A stretch of DNA of 64,000 nt from Tipula vernalis (GCA_958295665.1 OY282559.1:249980764-250044763), one strand, 5' to 3'; shown: positions 10,980 through 22,533, counted from the stretch's first letter. The notes: generated by a model from the letters alone, not told the origin. Program-made: numbers and translations.

Positions 10980-11045
10980 CGATTTATTCGCGAACTTTTT
11001 ACACTGATACAAAAAATGATCGTAAGAATCGCAAACATCACATTT
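10980..11045 (-). pseudogene. Zinc knuckle of BEL/Pao gag
   Basis: On the minus strand a short frame, below usual ORF cutoffs, reads CDVCDSYDHFLYQCKKF. This is the C-x2-C-x4-H-x4-C nucleic-acid-binding knuckle seen in BEL gag proteins. A stop follows about 10 codons later. Its position between the gag matrix part and the protease agrees with BEL order. Confidence 0.7.
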
Positions 11046-11241
11046 TACCGAAATGATTGCAAACTATCGTAAAAGTTTTCCATTAGAATTTGGACCAGTC
11101 CTTCTACTTTCTAACTTACGGGATTCCAGAGCATGATCTTTTGCCTAGAAATTTCAAAAAATCGTCAATAGTTGGAAAATCTACATCGCACGTATAATGA
11201 GTCAGGAATCCCGTTGCTCAGTTTCCTCCGAATGCTCGCAG

Positions 11242-11439
11242 CTATCTAATAATTTCTTCTGAGCTATTTAGTAAAGTCGTAGTAGTAAATCGTTCAGATA
11301 TTGAAACTTTTAGCGACGTATTTTCGTGGATAGTGCCCATATAAAGGTCATAGAATAACTGCAATTCCGCACATTCTCCGCTAAATGGAAGAACATTAAT
11401 TTTTGTCAGTTTCACTTGTATAGACATTTCAGTATTCAT
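11242..11439 (-). pseudogene. BEL/Pao gag, DUF1759-like segment
   Basis: The minus-strand frame contains VLPFSGECAELQLFYDLYMG followed by IHENTSLKV, matching the family pattern L-P-x-F-x-G-(6)-F-x-x-x-F-x-x-x-I-H-x-N-x-x-L of BEL-type gag. Upstream sequence (to about 11760) continues as broken gag. Start codon and full length cannot be set. Confidence 0.7.
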
Positions 11440-11959
11440 TGTGGTATCAAATAATGATGAATTTGTTGATCTGTATTCATGCTTGCCTTTCGACTCCGTT
11501 TATTTAAACTCATATTAAATATCTTCGAATATATGAATTCCCGACGCTTCATCATGGCTTATAAAACATATTTCCCATTCCACTTCACCAACATTTTTTT
11601 CACAATTTATTAGTACGTTTCTGATGAGCAGATATACCAAAAATGTCTGAACTAGGCGGTAACTGTTGAACATATTTTGCTAATCTAGTTATTTGCTCAG
11701 AAACGACGCTGTGTTCCTTTTGAAACGCCCCTAATTTTTGTTAACTGGCTGTCATTACTTATCTATTTTATAAGATTTCACAAATATAATCAAAATAGAG
11801 GCACTACCAGAAGTTTGCAATGATAGATTTCCACAAGGTGCAGTGATAATTGGAAATTTGCAGTGATGGTAATTGCCGATTTGCAGTGATGGTAATTTCC
11901 AAGGTTGGCGTCGGATGGCTTGCAATTTTACCTGCTCACTTGTGACCGCCCAAACTTAA

Positions 11960-12718
11960 TGGATTTAACTTTATATTAGAGTTAAAATCCGCCTCGAAGG
12001 AAGACTCCTTCTTTCCTTACTTATTTGGTTAGAACACAGGGCATTTCGTTATAATAAAACTTCCAGTTTAGCGAATGAAAATTCGTTGCGAAACTAAATT
12101 CGTTACACTAAAAGTTTCGTTAAACTGGTGTGTATGTGTGTATAAGTTATCGAAAGTACAGAATTACAAAACGATTTTCGCAAAATATTTTTCACATATA
12201 GACATGCAGGAACTTGTTTGCGGAGGACACAATTTTTACGATGATATTTTAGATCAATTTGCGGCTTCCTTTAAATATTAGTTGTATAATTTTATAGAAA
12301 TAAATAAAAAAATATCAATGAAACTGCACACAACAGTTTTAATCTTCGAGGGTATTCGAATAAGAAACGAACGAAACTGATTTATTTCAAATAAGAAATC
12401 TAATACAAAATATCAAATCCAATTACCAAATAGTCCCAGTGGCAATATTCTGTCACTTTTATACTGTTTAGGTATTATTTTTAAAAGGTATACTGTGTCG
12501 ATTGCTACAGTATGCTCTTGAAAACTAATACCAAAATAGTCTAAAAAAGTCATAATAAATAAATTCTCAATTCTCAGGGAAAACAAGAATAGTGATCTGG
12601 TCTGCGATCCTAATTGTTCTATTATAATTAATCAATTGTTTTTTAGCGAATGGAATCAAGCTCAAAGCTACCTAACATCAAGTGCTTACCTACCTCCAAA
12701 AACCAAACTACGCCACTG
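11960..12718. other. AT-rich spacer
   Basis: No recognisable gene. A 68-codon plus frame at 12075-12281 has no domain. The sequence leads into the (TA)n array. Confidence 0.5.
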
Positions 12719-12729
12719 ATATATATGTA

Positions 12730-12818
<89 letters not shown>

Positions 12819-12826
12819 TATATATC
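12719..12826. repeat. (TA)n microsatellite, about 100 bp
   Basis: Nearly pure alternating AT with a few GT interruptions at its left edge. It lies directly beyond the 3' end of the minus-strand non-LTR element. Confidence 0.97.
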
Positions 12827-12942
12827 TCTGGGAAGCTTGTTAAAAATTGTAGGAGCGGTAACTGAAAAGTAATTAAAATAATGGGTTTTTAAAAATTTAG
12901 GAACCGTACGAAGATGCAATGTGTTCCTTCGCAAAGTGTAAC

Positions 12943-13287
12943 TCAAGAAACGATTCCTCTCTCAAAATATACATTCATGACCTTGAAAACATAAAGATGT
13001 TTAAGTGGCAGAATATTACTCGTTTTAAATAACGGCCAAGATGAGCACAATTTATTCTTGAAAAACGTCAATCTGAGTATGAACTTTTGAGCAATAACCA
13101 AAGGCCGGACTGACTCGTAGTACGTACCGCCCCAGCAGCAAATACCATAGCGCAATATGGACTCAATTAAGGCATGATAAAAATTTTTTAGCACCGAAAA
13201 AGAACAGTTAGAGCGCAAAAGATACATTTTCCTAATACCAGAATGTAGTGAATTATTTAGGTCAGATATATGACATTTGCAGTCCAA
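12943..13287 (-). pseudogene. C-terminal domain of non-LTR ORF2
   Basis: The frame follows the RT thumb and has SILRYGICCWGGTY, the Y-G-x-x-x-W-G motif that follows RT in CR1/Jockey-group elements, and a terminal LKHLYVFKVM. There is no RNase H. The frame stops at 12943, followed by a short 3' UTR and the (TA)n array. Confidence 0.8.
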
Positions 13288-13289
13288 AT

Positions 13290-14044
13290 CTACCCCAAAT
13301 ATTTAATGTTATTCACGGAGTCAATCGTCAAACAATGAGCCAGGCAATTACCACTCTTAGTACAACGACAGTCGTGATGAATTAAGTCTCTATTGAAAGC
13401 ACGCAACTCATTTAAATTAAACAACATTGCTTTAGTTGTCGGACTTAATACCAGTTTATGTACAGCGAACCACTGACTTAATAAACCTACTACCGTACAC
13501 AAAAACCATATCGTCAGCAAAAGCCACCACTTTACCTTTAAAATTTTGAGTAAAAACTGAATTAATATAAAATAAAATCGGACAAACGCCATAACGAACA
13601 CTTTCTGAACGATTAACAATAAATGATTTCAGCCAATTATAAACACAACCACGAAAACCGATATTCCAAAATTTATTCAAAAGAACGTTATGATCCAACC
13701 ATATCAAATACTTTTGTAATATCGACATATAAAGCAGCTACCATTCTAGAATTATTAAGACCTTCATGAAGTGGATTTAGCAGTTCGATCAGAGCATATT
13801 CAGCCCCTAAATTACACCTAAAACCAAATTGACACTTATTAAAAAAGTTCGATCCATCCAGAAAATTAACTACCTTCGTTTTGAATGCTTCTTCAAAGAT
13901 TTTTGAGATCACAGAAAGTAAAGAAATTGGTCGATAGATCGCAATTTTCAAAGGATCGCCCTTTTTAAATAGTGGGATTACTGCAGCAACTTTAAGTGAC
14001 TCGGGGAAAATGCCTTCAGTGATACTTCGATTAAGAGAATGCAT
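13290..14044 (-). pseudogene. Reverse transcriptase domain of the non-LTR element
   Basis: Three overlapping frames carry it. The first (14044-13688) has VIPLFKKGDP, YRPISLLSVISKIFE and YVDITKVFD (catalytic Asp). The second (13728-13456) has LDHNVLLNK, WLKSFIVNR and VVAFADDMVFVYG with an intact F-A-D-D pair. The third (13619-13290) continues with QWFAVHKLVLSPTTKAMLF. The usual G-x-P-Q-G-S-x-L-G-P-L-L-F motif is shortened to YGVCPILFYIN by a deletion, which removes part of the active-site support. The element is dead. Confidence 0.88.
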
Positions 14045-14582
14045 AAAATATCAATAATATTAAAGATAATTTTTTAAATAACCAATTACTAAAACCAAAC
14101 ATGTCTGCGGAATGTTTATCTTCAAGTGAGTTTATAATGTATAATGAATATCTCTGTAGATGAACAATGCCGGAAAAAAAACTGCTGCTAGATGATTCAT
14201 CTAAACTTACAGTAACATCGGTTAGTCGCAAACAGTCGGGAAGCTCCTTACGAGCCTTTGATACAACATTGAAAAAATATGAATTAAAACAATTTGCTAT
14301 ATCCCCTGCAGAGGCGAAACGATTATTATGTTCATCAACTATTTCAAATAAATTGTCACTGGAGGTATCCTTATTTAGAATTTCATTAATTAATGACCAT
14401 TGTTGTTTAACGTTTTGAAATCGATCCAAATAATACTTTGATTTAGCCTCAATTATTTCCTTTTTTAATTGTTTTGACATCTGACGAAGAAAGCTTAATA
14501 AATCCAAATTACTGGGATTTTTTTTAAGCTTTCTACTAAGCTTATTTTTCTTATTGATTTTATAAAGAAGGGAATTGTTCAT
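14031..14582 (-). pseudogene. Endonuclease-RT linker of the non-LTR element
   Basis: A frame of 183 codons rich in Lys/Asn carries NLDLLSFLRQMSKQLKKEI, SKYYLDRFQNVKQQWSLINE and FNSYFFNVVSKA. Such KYY...W..IN and F..YF..V features are typical of the segment preceding RT in Jockey/CR1-type ORF2. A plus-strand frame at 14167-14418 is a shadow. Confidence 0.7.
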
Positions 14583-14879
14583 CCACGGTTAAGGCTTGAA
14601 AGTTTTTTATTCGGTTTACCTACGTATTTACATTGGCCAACGTAACTAGAGAGCGTAGTGGTAAACAAATCGAAAGCTGCAGAAATATTGGCTTCAGATA
14701 AGACTATATTCCAAGATTCAAGTAAATCAGAATTTTCATATTTGTATTAATTTTAATATTAGATTGGTCTTTGTTACTACCCTTAAAATATAAGTCAATA
14801 AAAATGGCACAATGGTCCGTGATACGTAAATCCTCAACTATATAGACTCAATTGCAAAATTAGAGCATCGATAGAAAAC

Positions 14880-15438
14880 ATGATCAATGTAAGATGAAGA
14901 AACACTAGAAATCCTGGTCGGCATTTACATCACAGAATAATCCATGGCTGGACATTAAAAATTTATACTCATCAACTAGTCTACTAGAGCTGCTCAAAAT
15001 GTTAATATTGGCATCCCCCACCAGGAACGAATTTTTTGATTTAATTTTAATCAAGAACAAATTAAGCTCAACCAAATATGCGTCAATGTTACAAGAATGA
15101 AGTTTGTAAATACACACAATAGTTACTTTAGTATTTTCAAAATAAGTATCAATTACTAAAACATCAGCTATCTTTAATTTAAGATCATTATGAATTTTGA
15201 CAATTAAGTTATCAGCCACGAACACAGCAACACCACCGGCTCGCTGGATGTTATTACAATTAGCAAAAAACTTAAATCCAGCTAATGAATAGTTGCCAAT
15301 TTTAAAATCATTTATCCAAATTTCTGATAATATTATTAATTTAGGTAATTGAGCCAACGATTGAATATGACAAACCAAGCTATCAAAGTTTTGCCGCATA
15401 CTACGAATATTTTGAAGTAATAGCTTAGAAACCATCAA
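14880..15438 (-). pseudogene. APE-like endonuclease domain
   Basis: This domain nicks target DNA to prime reverse transcription. The visible motifs of the EEP/APE fold are in order: LLLQNIRSMRQNFDSL (N-terminal Asn region), LIILSEIWI (catalytic Glu), AGGVAVFV, CIYKLHS and VGDANIN (GDxN motif). The terminal SDH motif is not in this frame; the frame ends near 14905 and the remainder is disrupted. The domain starts with MMVSKLLLQN, typical of an ORF2 start. Confidence 0.85.
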
Positions 15439-15838
15439 CGATATTTCACTCTTAAAAAGATAAAAAATAAAAAAAAATAACGCAATACCCAGAATGAGTT
15501 GTTGGACAGTTTAATAGATCGAATTGAGATTATATCATCTTCAGTCACAACCATATCAATATGCTTGAGTAAACAACCAATTAGTTCTTTACGGTGCGCT
15601 GCATTATCAGGTTCAGGCAATCCAGAAATTACTATTTCATTTCGAAGTTTCTCTTGTTCGAATAAATCTAGCTGAGCTTCTAATTGATTGATTTTAAATT
15701 CATTCTTCACACATTTAGACTCCAACTCCTTGAACTCAGCTTTAAGAGAATTATTTTCAACAAGAACCGTTTTAACTTGGCTTTTTAAATCCTCTAAAAA
15801 ACTGGTTATGAAATCTAGTGATCTTTCCACATTTTAAG
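15435..15838 (-). pseudogene. ORF1-like coiled-coil protein of the non-LTR element
   Basis: A frame of about 131 codons has a heptad-rich stretch (ENNSLKAEFKELESK, INQLEAQLDLFEQEKLR) followed by NEIVISGLPE. This combination occurs in ORF1 proteins of CR1/L2/Jockey-type elements, which bind RNA and multimerise. The open frame begins at a GTG and continues into a stop upstream. An A-run just upstream suggests a one-base deletion that cut it off from the start codon. The tail (after SNNSFWVLRYF) is low complexity. Confidence 0.65.
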
Positions 15839-15906
15839 CTCCATTAGAATGTTCATCATATCCGGTAGATTAACTTTATTCGTAGATTTATTAAAAACAA
15901 TATCAG

Positions 15907-16170
<264 letters not shown>

Positions 16171-16876
16171 CAGTCGAAATGCGATACAACGGCGAGAAGT
16201 TGAGAATTATTTTAGTTTTTTCGTTACTAAGGACACATGGGTAAAATAGCAGAACTTTCAATAGAAATTTTCCAATTGCTAGTGATAGCTCGTATCCGGA
16301 GCTAATAAAAAACACGGCTTTAATGTACATAATTTTTAAGGTTTTGGTTTTGTATTGTTAAATTTATAATAATAAGTCCTATGAGCATGACTAACAGGTC
16401 GAAATAGGCAAAAAAAAATAAAGAACCAATTAATTGTTTAAATTTGTATATAATAAGCAAAAACTGTTAAACGTTTTTCCTGTTATTTTATTTTATATTT
16501 TTAAGAACGTTACAAAATCTTTGCCTTTTTAATTTTGTTTTGAACATAATTTAAACCACCCATTTTATTGCTATTTGGAAAAATGATACTCAAATCAGCA
16601 ATTAAAACTTCGGCTGAATCAACGAAGTAGACAATTAGTACTTTTGTCACTGTCTGTCTATAATTCTGTAAAATTTAATTATGCAGGAGGACATTAGGCA
16701 AAAGGTACAACTAACATTTAATCGCGATCTTATCAAACCAATAAATTTTCTCTGCTGTGACATAAATCTTATCACAAACAGTTGTAACGTTCGGTGTGAC
16801 GATCGATCAAAAAAAAAGAATGTTAAGTCCTTTACGTGCTACTTAGCACTCGACCGTCTTAAATAATAAACCTTGA
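16171..16876. other. AT-rich spacer before mariner
   Basis: No gene seen. A 61-codon plus frame at 16681-16866 has no domain. Confidence 0.5.
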
Positions 16877-17826
16877 ATTATAGGGTTGGTGCTCCTTTGG
16901 CGTTGCCCGGTTCAACTTTGTTTGTTTAAAAAAAATTATGTGTGTATTTTTTTTTGTGTACGCCAAAAAAAATAAAATGGCTTCGCCTTATTTCTTTTAT
17001 TGAAAAAAAATACCGTGAAAACGGTCGTCTTAGGTCACCAGATAGATATACATGCAATGGGATTGGTTCAGAAGCTGGGAAATTGGGTGCCACACAAATT
17101 GAAAGAAAGGGACGAACGTCGGAAAACCATCTGCGAATTGTTGTTTCAACGACAACAAAGGAAGGGGTTTTTGCATCGGATCATCACTGGGGATGAAAAA
17201 TTGATCCATTATGACAATCCAAAGCGCAAACCAGCGTGGGTCAAGCCAGGTGAACAAGGGCCGTCGACGCCAAAAGCAAATATCCATGGTTCGAAGGTGA
17301 TGCTTTGTATTTGGTGGGATATGAAGGGTGTCGCCTATTATGAGCTGCTGAAAGAGCGTGAAACCATTGCGGGACAAGTTTATCGACGACAAATGATGGC
17401 TTCTAAGCAAGCTCTAGCTGCTAAACGACCGGAATGGGACAAAAGGCACAATAAGATTGTTTTGCAACATGACAACTTTAGGCCACATGTTGCTATACCT
17501 GTCAAAAATTACTTGGGCAGGCAGAACTGGGAAATTCTACCCCACCTGCCGTATTCAGCAGACATTGCTCCCTCTGATTACCACTTGTTCCGGTCGATGC
17601 AATCAGCCCTGGCACAGCAGCACTTCACTTCATATGAAAACGTCAAAAAATGGGTCGATGACTGGATCGCCTCGAAACCACCAGACTTCTTCCTTGGGCG
17701 AATGTTATAGCTTCCGAAGGCGAAGGAACATATGTACTTTGAATAAAACATTCTTTCATTTTCTACACAAACTAAAGTATTTTATTTCAGTAAAAAAGGT
17801 CGGAAATTTATTTGTGCACCCAATAA
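16877..17826 (+). mobile_element. mariner element (irritans-type), internally deleted
   Basis: A TIR-like start GGGTTGGTGCTCCTTT at about 16882 follows TA, and a diverged matching end GTGCACCCAA at 17813-17822 precedes TA. Between them lies a mariner transposase lacking its N-terminal third. The total length of about 945 bases is short of the usual 1.3 kb, in line with a deletion in the 5' half. TA at both ends fits the TA target duplication of Tc1/mariner elements. Confidence 0.8.
17000..17710 (+). pseudogene. mariner transposase, N-terminally truncated
   Basis: The frame is open for 236 codons and keeps the whole catalytic core: TGDEKLIHYDN (first Asp), VLQHDNFRPH (second Asp) and YSADIAPSDYHLF (third Asp), with 34 residues between the second and third, the DD34D spacing of mariner. 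The linker WVPHKL and the HRIITGDE block are typical of the irritans subfamily. The helix-turn-helix DNA-binding part is missing. The frame ends with a TAG at 17708, inside the region that normally continues for about 20 more residues; in-frame remnants (HMYFE) follow. It is not functional as it stands. Confidence 0.92.
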
Positions 17827-18137
17827 TTTGTACGTATTTACATTTCCGACAGTTTGTTTCAACTAAGTACACATCGCAAATAAGAATTTTCACTAACCTT
17901 GCAATATTTATTTAACGATACGGTAACCATTCCGATATAAATTTCATTACAAACTCAAATTAATATTTTTTTTCTTGTTTTACTGTTCAAATTTGAACCT
18001 GTCGAGGCGACGACCAAAGACGAATGTGACTGCTCGTCCCGTACTTGGGGGGGTCTCGGCAGCCAAATAAATAATATTCGCATTTGCTTTTCAATTAAAA
18101 CCAATTTTAATCTCGATTCGGAAAATAAATCAGGACA
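17827..18137. other. Possible leader of the CsRn1-type element
   Basis: AT-rich to 17990, then a GC-rich segment (18000-18060) with ACTTGGGGGGGTCTCGG. It sits just upstream of gag and may be the 5' leader or the end of a 5' LTR. No matching downstream LTR was found. Confidence 0.35.
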
Positions 18138-19061
18138 ATGCCTTTACGCGGTGCCACCGGCGAACAGTCAAAACCTACAGGCTCACAAATATCAGACCAA
18201 CAGCCAACTCCGCTTGGTTCAAAAACCACGTGTGACAATCAAGACGAACCAATGGAAATCGCGGGTCAAACTAAGTTGAACCTGCCTCCATTTTGGCATA
18301 ACCAACCGACAAGCTGGTTTCAATTAGCTGAAATCCAGTTCGAGCTACGTGGCATCACTTCTACTATTTCTCCAGAAACATTCACGGTTATATCAGATAT
18401 ACTCCAGAAACCGCCACAGGATAAATAGTATAACGTGTTAAAGCAAACGTTATTGGCGCGTCTAGAACCGTCACACGAACGGAAACTGGAGACTATCTTA
18501 TCCGAACAAAGCCTGGGTGACCATCGTCCATCGGAGGCATTGCGGCAGATACGCACACTCGCAGGCACAAACAAATTGGTAAGCGAACAATTCATTAAAT
18601 CAATTTGAATCCGAAAAATGCCCGAGTTGATCAAAGTCGCGCTTGCGGCACAACAAGAATCTACTCCGATCGACGAATTATCGAAGACAGCAGACCACAT
18701 GTTCGACATTATGAACATCGGACAACCACATCGCCAGGTACATGAAACACAAGCAATAATTCATTATAACGACAAAAACACAAATAGGCAGTCGAGAGCT
18801 AGAGCGCAGACATATCATGACCAAGGTAGACAACACCGTTCTCCTTCAAATAGCGGCACGTTCGCAGATTGTTTGGCGCGTCTCGAAGCCAAAATAGACG
18901 GCTTATACCGCAGCAACAATACCAGCAACTACCCAATAGGTTTATGTTGGTATCACCACAAATTCGGAAAAGCTGCGAAGAAATGCACGAATCCATGCAA
19001 TTGGCGAAAACCAACAACAACAGCCAGCATGGACATTAGCGACAACCAAAAAAACCAATAA
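18138..19061 (+). pseudogene. CsRn1-type gag
   Basis: One frame runs from ATG 18138 to 19061 with two in-frame stops (TAG at 18426, TGA at 18606). The TGA replaces a residue in a block that reads SLWLQRLP in relatives (family knowledge). Visible blocks are LPPFWHNQPTSWFQLAEIQF (capsid start), LGDHRPSEALRQIRTLAG and CWYHHKFGKAAKKC followed by PC (zinc-binding CHCC). Gag would build the particle. The length of about 300 codons fits the family. Confidence 0.85.
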
Positions 19062-19114
19062 ATCAACGGGTCCCGACTACCTCGTCGCACACCCTTATTT
19101 TAACTTGAACGTCA

Positions 19115-19600
19115 AACAACTCACTCTCGACTCGTCTACATTTATACGACAACATTACAAAACTCACATATTTAATTGACACTGGCGCTGACCAGTCGGT
19201 TATTCCAGTTGCAATCTTCAGAAACCTATTTTCGGTTCATAAACGAAACCCCGAACTAGCGTTATCGGCCGCCAATGGAACACCTATCCTTACTTGCGGC
19301 ATAAAGTTGATACAGGTGCATCTCGGACTCAAACGAACCTTCATGCATACTTTTATTGTAGCTGCTGTGAATCGTCCGATCGTAGGCGCCGACTTTCTAT
19401 GCAAATTCGGACTTCTTGTTGACCTAAAAACCAAACGGCTGGTTGCATCAGCGACTAAGCTATCAATCAATGGCACCGTGGTTCGCGTCAACATACTGAC
19501 ACCGATCCATTTCACGGTCAACAATGATTACGGCACTGTGCTGAAACAATTTCCTTCTTTAACAGCAGAGCCGAACTATAACTTACCAGTCCGACATAAC
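19115..19600 (+). pseudogene. CsRn1-type protease
   Basis: Frame 2 contains LIDTGADQSVIPV (active-site DTGA) at about 19172 and PIVGADFLCKFGLLVDLKTK near 19380-19440, the closing motif of this retropepsin. The domain itself has no stop in this stretch. It is in a different frame from gag and from RT, so a frameshift or processing by frameshifting separates them. Confidence 0.85.
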
Positions 19601-20312
19601 GTGGTTCACCATATTGTCACCGCAGGCCATCTACCCGTGTCAAGACCACGTAGGGCCAGATCCAATCCGTCACAAAGCTGCATTCACTGCCGTCTCGTGC
19701 CCTTTGCACATGGTCAAGAAAAAAGATCAAGATTGGAGACCATGTGGAGATTATCGGCGTCTAAACTTGGTCACACCACCGGATCGCTACCCGATACCCC
19801 ACATTCAAAATTTCTCCATGCACGTACTTGGATGCAAAATTGTCTTTACAATTGATCTAGTCAGAGGGTATCATTTAATACCCGTCGCGCCTGAAGATGT
19901 TCACAAGACGGCAATAACGACCCCATTTGGCCTCTTCGAGTTCACTCGAATGCCATTCGGTCTACGAAACGCCGCACAAACATTTCAGCGCTTCATGAAC
20001 GAAACTAGAATTCGTTTTCGTCTACATTGACGATATTCCTGTTGCTTCACACACTGAGGAACAGCACTAACTACACTTAGAACGATTGTTCAACAAGTTA
20101 GCACAGTTTGACGTGCATATTAAGAGCGCAAAATGCGTCTTTGGCGCAACCCCTCTTGATTTCCTCAGCCACAAGATTACACCAGATGGTATTCTGCCAT
20201 CAGACGAACGAATTAACGCAATCAGAGAATTTCCAGCTCCTACTTCGATTAAAAGCATTCAGCGATTTGTCGGTATGTTATATTACTACCATCGATTTAT
20301 ACCGAAGAAGAA
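19600..20312 (+). pseudogene. CsRn1-type reverse transcriptase, truncated
   Basis: The frame at 19614-20030 holds [37 protein letters not shown] (catalytic Asp), [13 protein letters not shown] and [17 protein letters not shown] frameshift follows at about 20015. The next frame holds [12 protein letters not shown] (YIDD intact), a stop, and then the thumb (CVFGATPLDFLSHKITPDG, VGMLYYYHRFIP). At about 20312 homology ends at the junction with an unrelated insert. Confidence 0.9.
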
Positions 20313-20515
20313 TGGTCCTTGCTTTAAACCCGGTTCACCCCCTTTCCTGATTTTTTTTTTTTTTGCTTCATGCGGTCTAACAAGATTCACGTATGCTCTG
20401 GGAAACCCCACCCCGATACCCTGAGCTTTAGCCGGCCACGGATGACCGCCCCAGAGCCCCTGCGTGAATACTTTCTGCAACATGCTCGCTAGTCCGCTAT
20501 CCATTCTGTTACAAA
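20313..20515 (-). other. GC-rich insert with poly(T) run; possible retroposed 3' end
   Basis: The segment is GC-rich and contains T14 at 20351-20364. On the minus strand it reads as GC-rich sequence ending ...CCGCATGAAGC followed by A14, like the 3' end of a polyadenylated transcript or LINE. The minus frame (GLWGGHPWPAKAQGIGVGFP) is open for 72 codons, but I recognise no domain. It abuts the broken end of the Gypsy RT at about 20312. The source sequence is not identified. Confidence 0.4.
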
Positions 20516-21569
20516 GTATTAAATCGTTTTGTCAACATACTATAAAAAAACTCCCTTACATCTCCAATTAATTGGTTAGCATAATAAAACTGATGAATTC
20601 TCAGTATATAAACAAAAATCTGCACTCTGGAACAACTACAATTCGAATACATATGGGGTTTTTGAACCGAATTAATTTTTTATCATAATAAAATATGGTT
20701 GTTGTTTGGCAATCCTATCGCAGTTTATAAAGAAGTCTACGACTCACGCAGTTTATAAAGAAGCTACATAGAAAGGAATAATAACAACCATTAAAATAAA
20801 TTTTTATTGTGTTCGTTTATTCAAAAATACTTAAATAATTTCCACATCATCAATTTAACAGTATGTTTATATATGTATGTACGAGTATATAGGGCCGCAT
20901 CTGCTTAAATGGGTTTATTTTATATTGTCATAATTAAATGAAGGAGGCGTATTTAACATAAAAAGAAGATAAAATTTACCAGTTAAATAATTGATCTATT
21001 GTTTTATAAGACGATTCTCCCGCGTTTATATAAAAAACAAATATAAGTAATCGAAAAATATGTTTTTTGGCGTACATTTTAAGACCTCTCCACCCGCCGT
21101 AATAGCATCACATATCTGGAGATGGGTCGAAAGTTAAAAATTTATTTATCGCCTTTCTTCTATTTATTTATCTTACGGTACATTGTATTTTTCGAAAAGG
21201 AAAATTGAAATAGTTATTCAAAATGTATCCAGGGCGCAAATTGGTACTTTGTCACACGAGAAAGCCGAGGCTAGCAACCTTTAAAACGCAACAAAGTACC
21301 ACTATATACGTCATATTTACTACAAACACTTAATACATTTTCTCAAAAAGTGTCACGTTTAGAACATTACGTTATGTTATTTAAATAACTTTCCAAACAC
21401 AGTTTTATTATTTGTATAATTTATTTAATTTATAATTTATTCAGTTTGTTTTATACGTTTAAATTTATAAAATTAATTTTATTATTTATCACCACCATTT
21501 GGTTCCCTTTTATTCAGAGCGCGATATGGGTCACCGCATTGAAGATCGAGCCGAGAGCAGACTGATTTT
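20516..21569. other. AT-rich DNA without gene
   Basis: No domain-bearing frame. A direct repeat GCAGTTTATAAAGAAG occurs twice at 20720-20765. Confidence 0.5.
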
Positions 21570-21806
21570 TAGGTAAGCACATGCCAAAAGACTTCAGTTT
21601 TTTCGACACGCAGTCTACACTAAAAAGATAAATATGTTCTATCTCTCTTGTGTCAATGTTCTAAAAAGTTATGTTTTTGTTGTTGTATTATTTTTGGTAA
21701 CTTTTTTAGAATATAACCCAAGAGAGTAGGAAAATATTTATCTTTCTAGTGTAGACTGTGTGTCGCAAAAGCTGAAGTCTTTTGGCATGTGCCTAGTGCC
21801 TACCTT
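21570..21806. mobile_element. MITE with about 100-bp terminal inverted repeats
   Basis: The left arm (AGGTAAGCACATGCCAAAAG, ACTTCAGTTTTTTCGACACG, CAGTCTACACTAAAAAGATA) is mirrored on the right (TATCTTTCTAGTGTAGACTG, CGCAAAAGCTGAAGTC, TTTTGGCATGTGCC ... GCCTACCTT). The arms are about 100 bases each around a spacer of about 30 bases (21665-21695). The right arm carries a small extra TAGTGCC. There is no coding sequence. The superfamily is unknown because target duplications are not clear. Confidence 0.88.
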
Positions 21807-22039
21807 TAATCTTTATTTTATTTTGTTTTGTGGTTTGGTTTTTTTCGTCGCGCAGTTGGTATGTCTGTACCAGGCAATAGGTGTATTGTTTTTGCGTATT
21901 GTTTCTGTGCTGACTAATTTATTGAGGTGCTGAATTAATGAGTGACTAAATGTATGAGTAAATGAGTGAGCAAATGAATGAGCTGTCTCACATTTTTCAT
22001 AAAATGGTTCTTATGCAAAGCTTAAAAATTATTCATGCC
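21807..22039. other. AT-rich spacer with TGAG/TGAA short repeats
   Basis: A degenerate tetramer array (ATGAGTGAGCAAATGAATGA and similar) occupies 21930-21995. No gene seen. Confidence 0.5.
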
Positions 22040-22533
22040 TATTACAGAACTTGAGAGGAATTTCATTCCTGTAGGAATTCAAATTCCTACAAATCGGAAT
22101 TTGCTATCACAGACTTCGTAGAAATTTAAAATTCCTACAGGAATTCAATTATTTTTGCTTGTTATAGGGTTAGATTTTGTTTTCCGGAGTTAAAAACACC
22201 GCTCTGATTGGTCAGAAAAAAATATTTTTAATTTGACATTTGGCGAAATTCAAAAAACACAAAAAAAAATTGTTTCGTTAATTAAATTTGAGGAATTATT
22301 TTTAGAATTATCCTGTTTAGTCGTGTTTCGCCAATAAATACAAATACACACAGGGGGATAATTTTAAGTTTGTAATTTTTATAAACATATTTTGAAGTAA
22401 AAGGAGCGGTACATTTTACTTTTAAATAAAAATATTGCCAATTAGGTAAACTCGTTTTTGTAACTAGTAAATGGAATTTATTTTCGTTTTAACTTTTAAA
22501 GTGTTCGTTCGTTTAAAGTAATTAATGTTAAAA

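Larger units (their letters stand above)
9440..11760 (-). mobile_element. BEL/Pao LTR retrotransposon remnant
   Basis: Read on the minus strand, the order is gag-type N-terminal region (11760-11242), zinc knuckle (about 11042-10985), protease region (10649-10386), then RT (10144-9472), as in BEL/Pao elements. The sequence stops within RT, with no RNase H or integrase, and no LTR was recognised. Frames are broken by many stops. Diverged GCAGTGATGGTAATT repeats at 11818-11910 may belong to its 5' leader or LTR. Confidence 0.85.
12827..15906 (-). mobile_element. APE-type non-LTR retrotransposon flanked by (TA)n on both sides
   Basis: On the minus strand the order is ORF1-type coiled-coil protein, APE endonuclease, linker, reverse transcriptase, C-terminal domain, then about 115 bases of 3' UTR. 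That is the layout of Jockey/CR1-group elements. Both ends run straight into (TA)n arrays. The element is close to full length for ORF2, but ORF1 lacks its N-terminal part, so the 5' end is truncated or rearranged. Frameshifts and small deletions break every ORF. Confidence 0.85.
18138..20312 (+). mobile_element. Ty3/Gypsy retrotransposon, CsRn1 type, 3' half missing
   Basis: Gag, protease and RT follow in order on the plus strand. Base composition is clearly more GC-rich than the surroundings. The gag has the CHCC zinc finger (CWYHHKFGKAAKKC..PC) that marks CsRn1-type elements instead of the usual CCHC knuckle. The pol ends abruptly after the RT thumb (LYYYHRFIP at about 20300), so RNase H, integrase and the 3' LTR are missing. 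In-frame stops and a frameshift in RT show it is dead. Confidence 0.88.

Noticed and set aside
12075..12281. 68-codon plus frame
   Set aside because: No domain, no splice context, composition like the surroundings.
12650..12865. 71-codon plus frame
   Set aside because: Translation of the (TA)n array (Ile-Tyr repeats).
17030..17410. 126-codon minus-strand frame and a second plus frame at 17457-17915
   Set aside because: Shadows of the mariner transposase, whose frame carries all catalytic motifs.
18320..18718. 132-codon minus-strand frame
   Set aside because: Antisense of the CsRn1-type gag.
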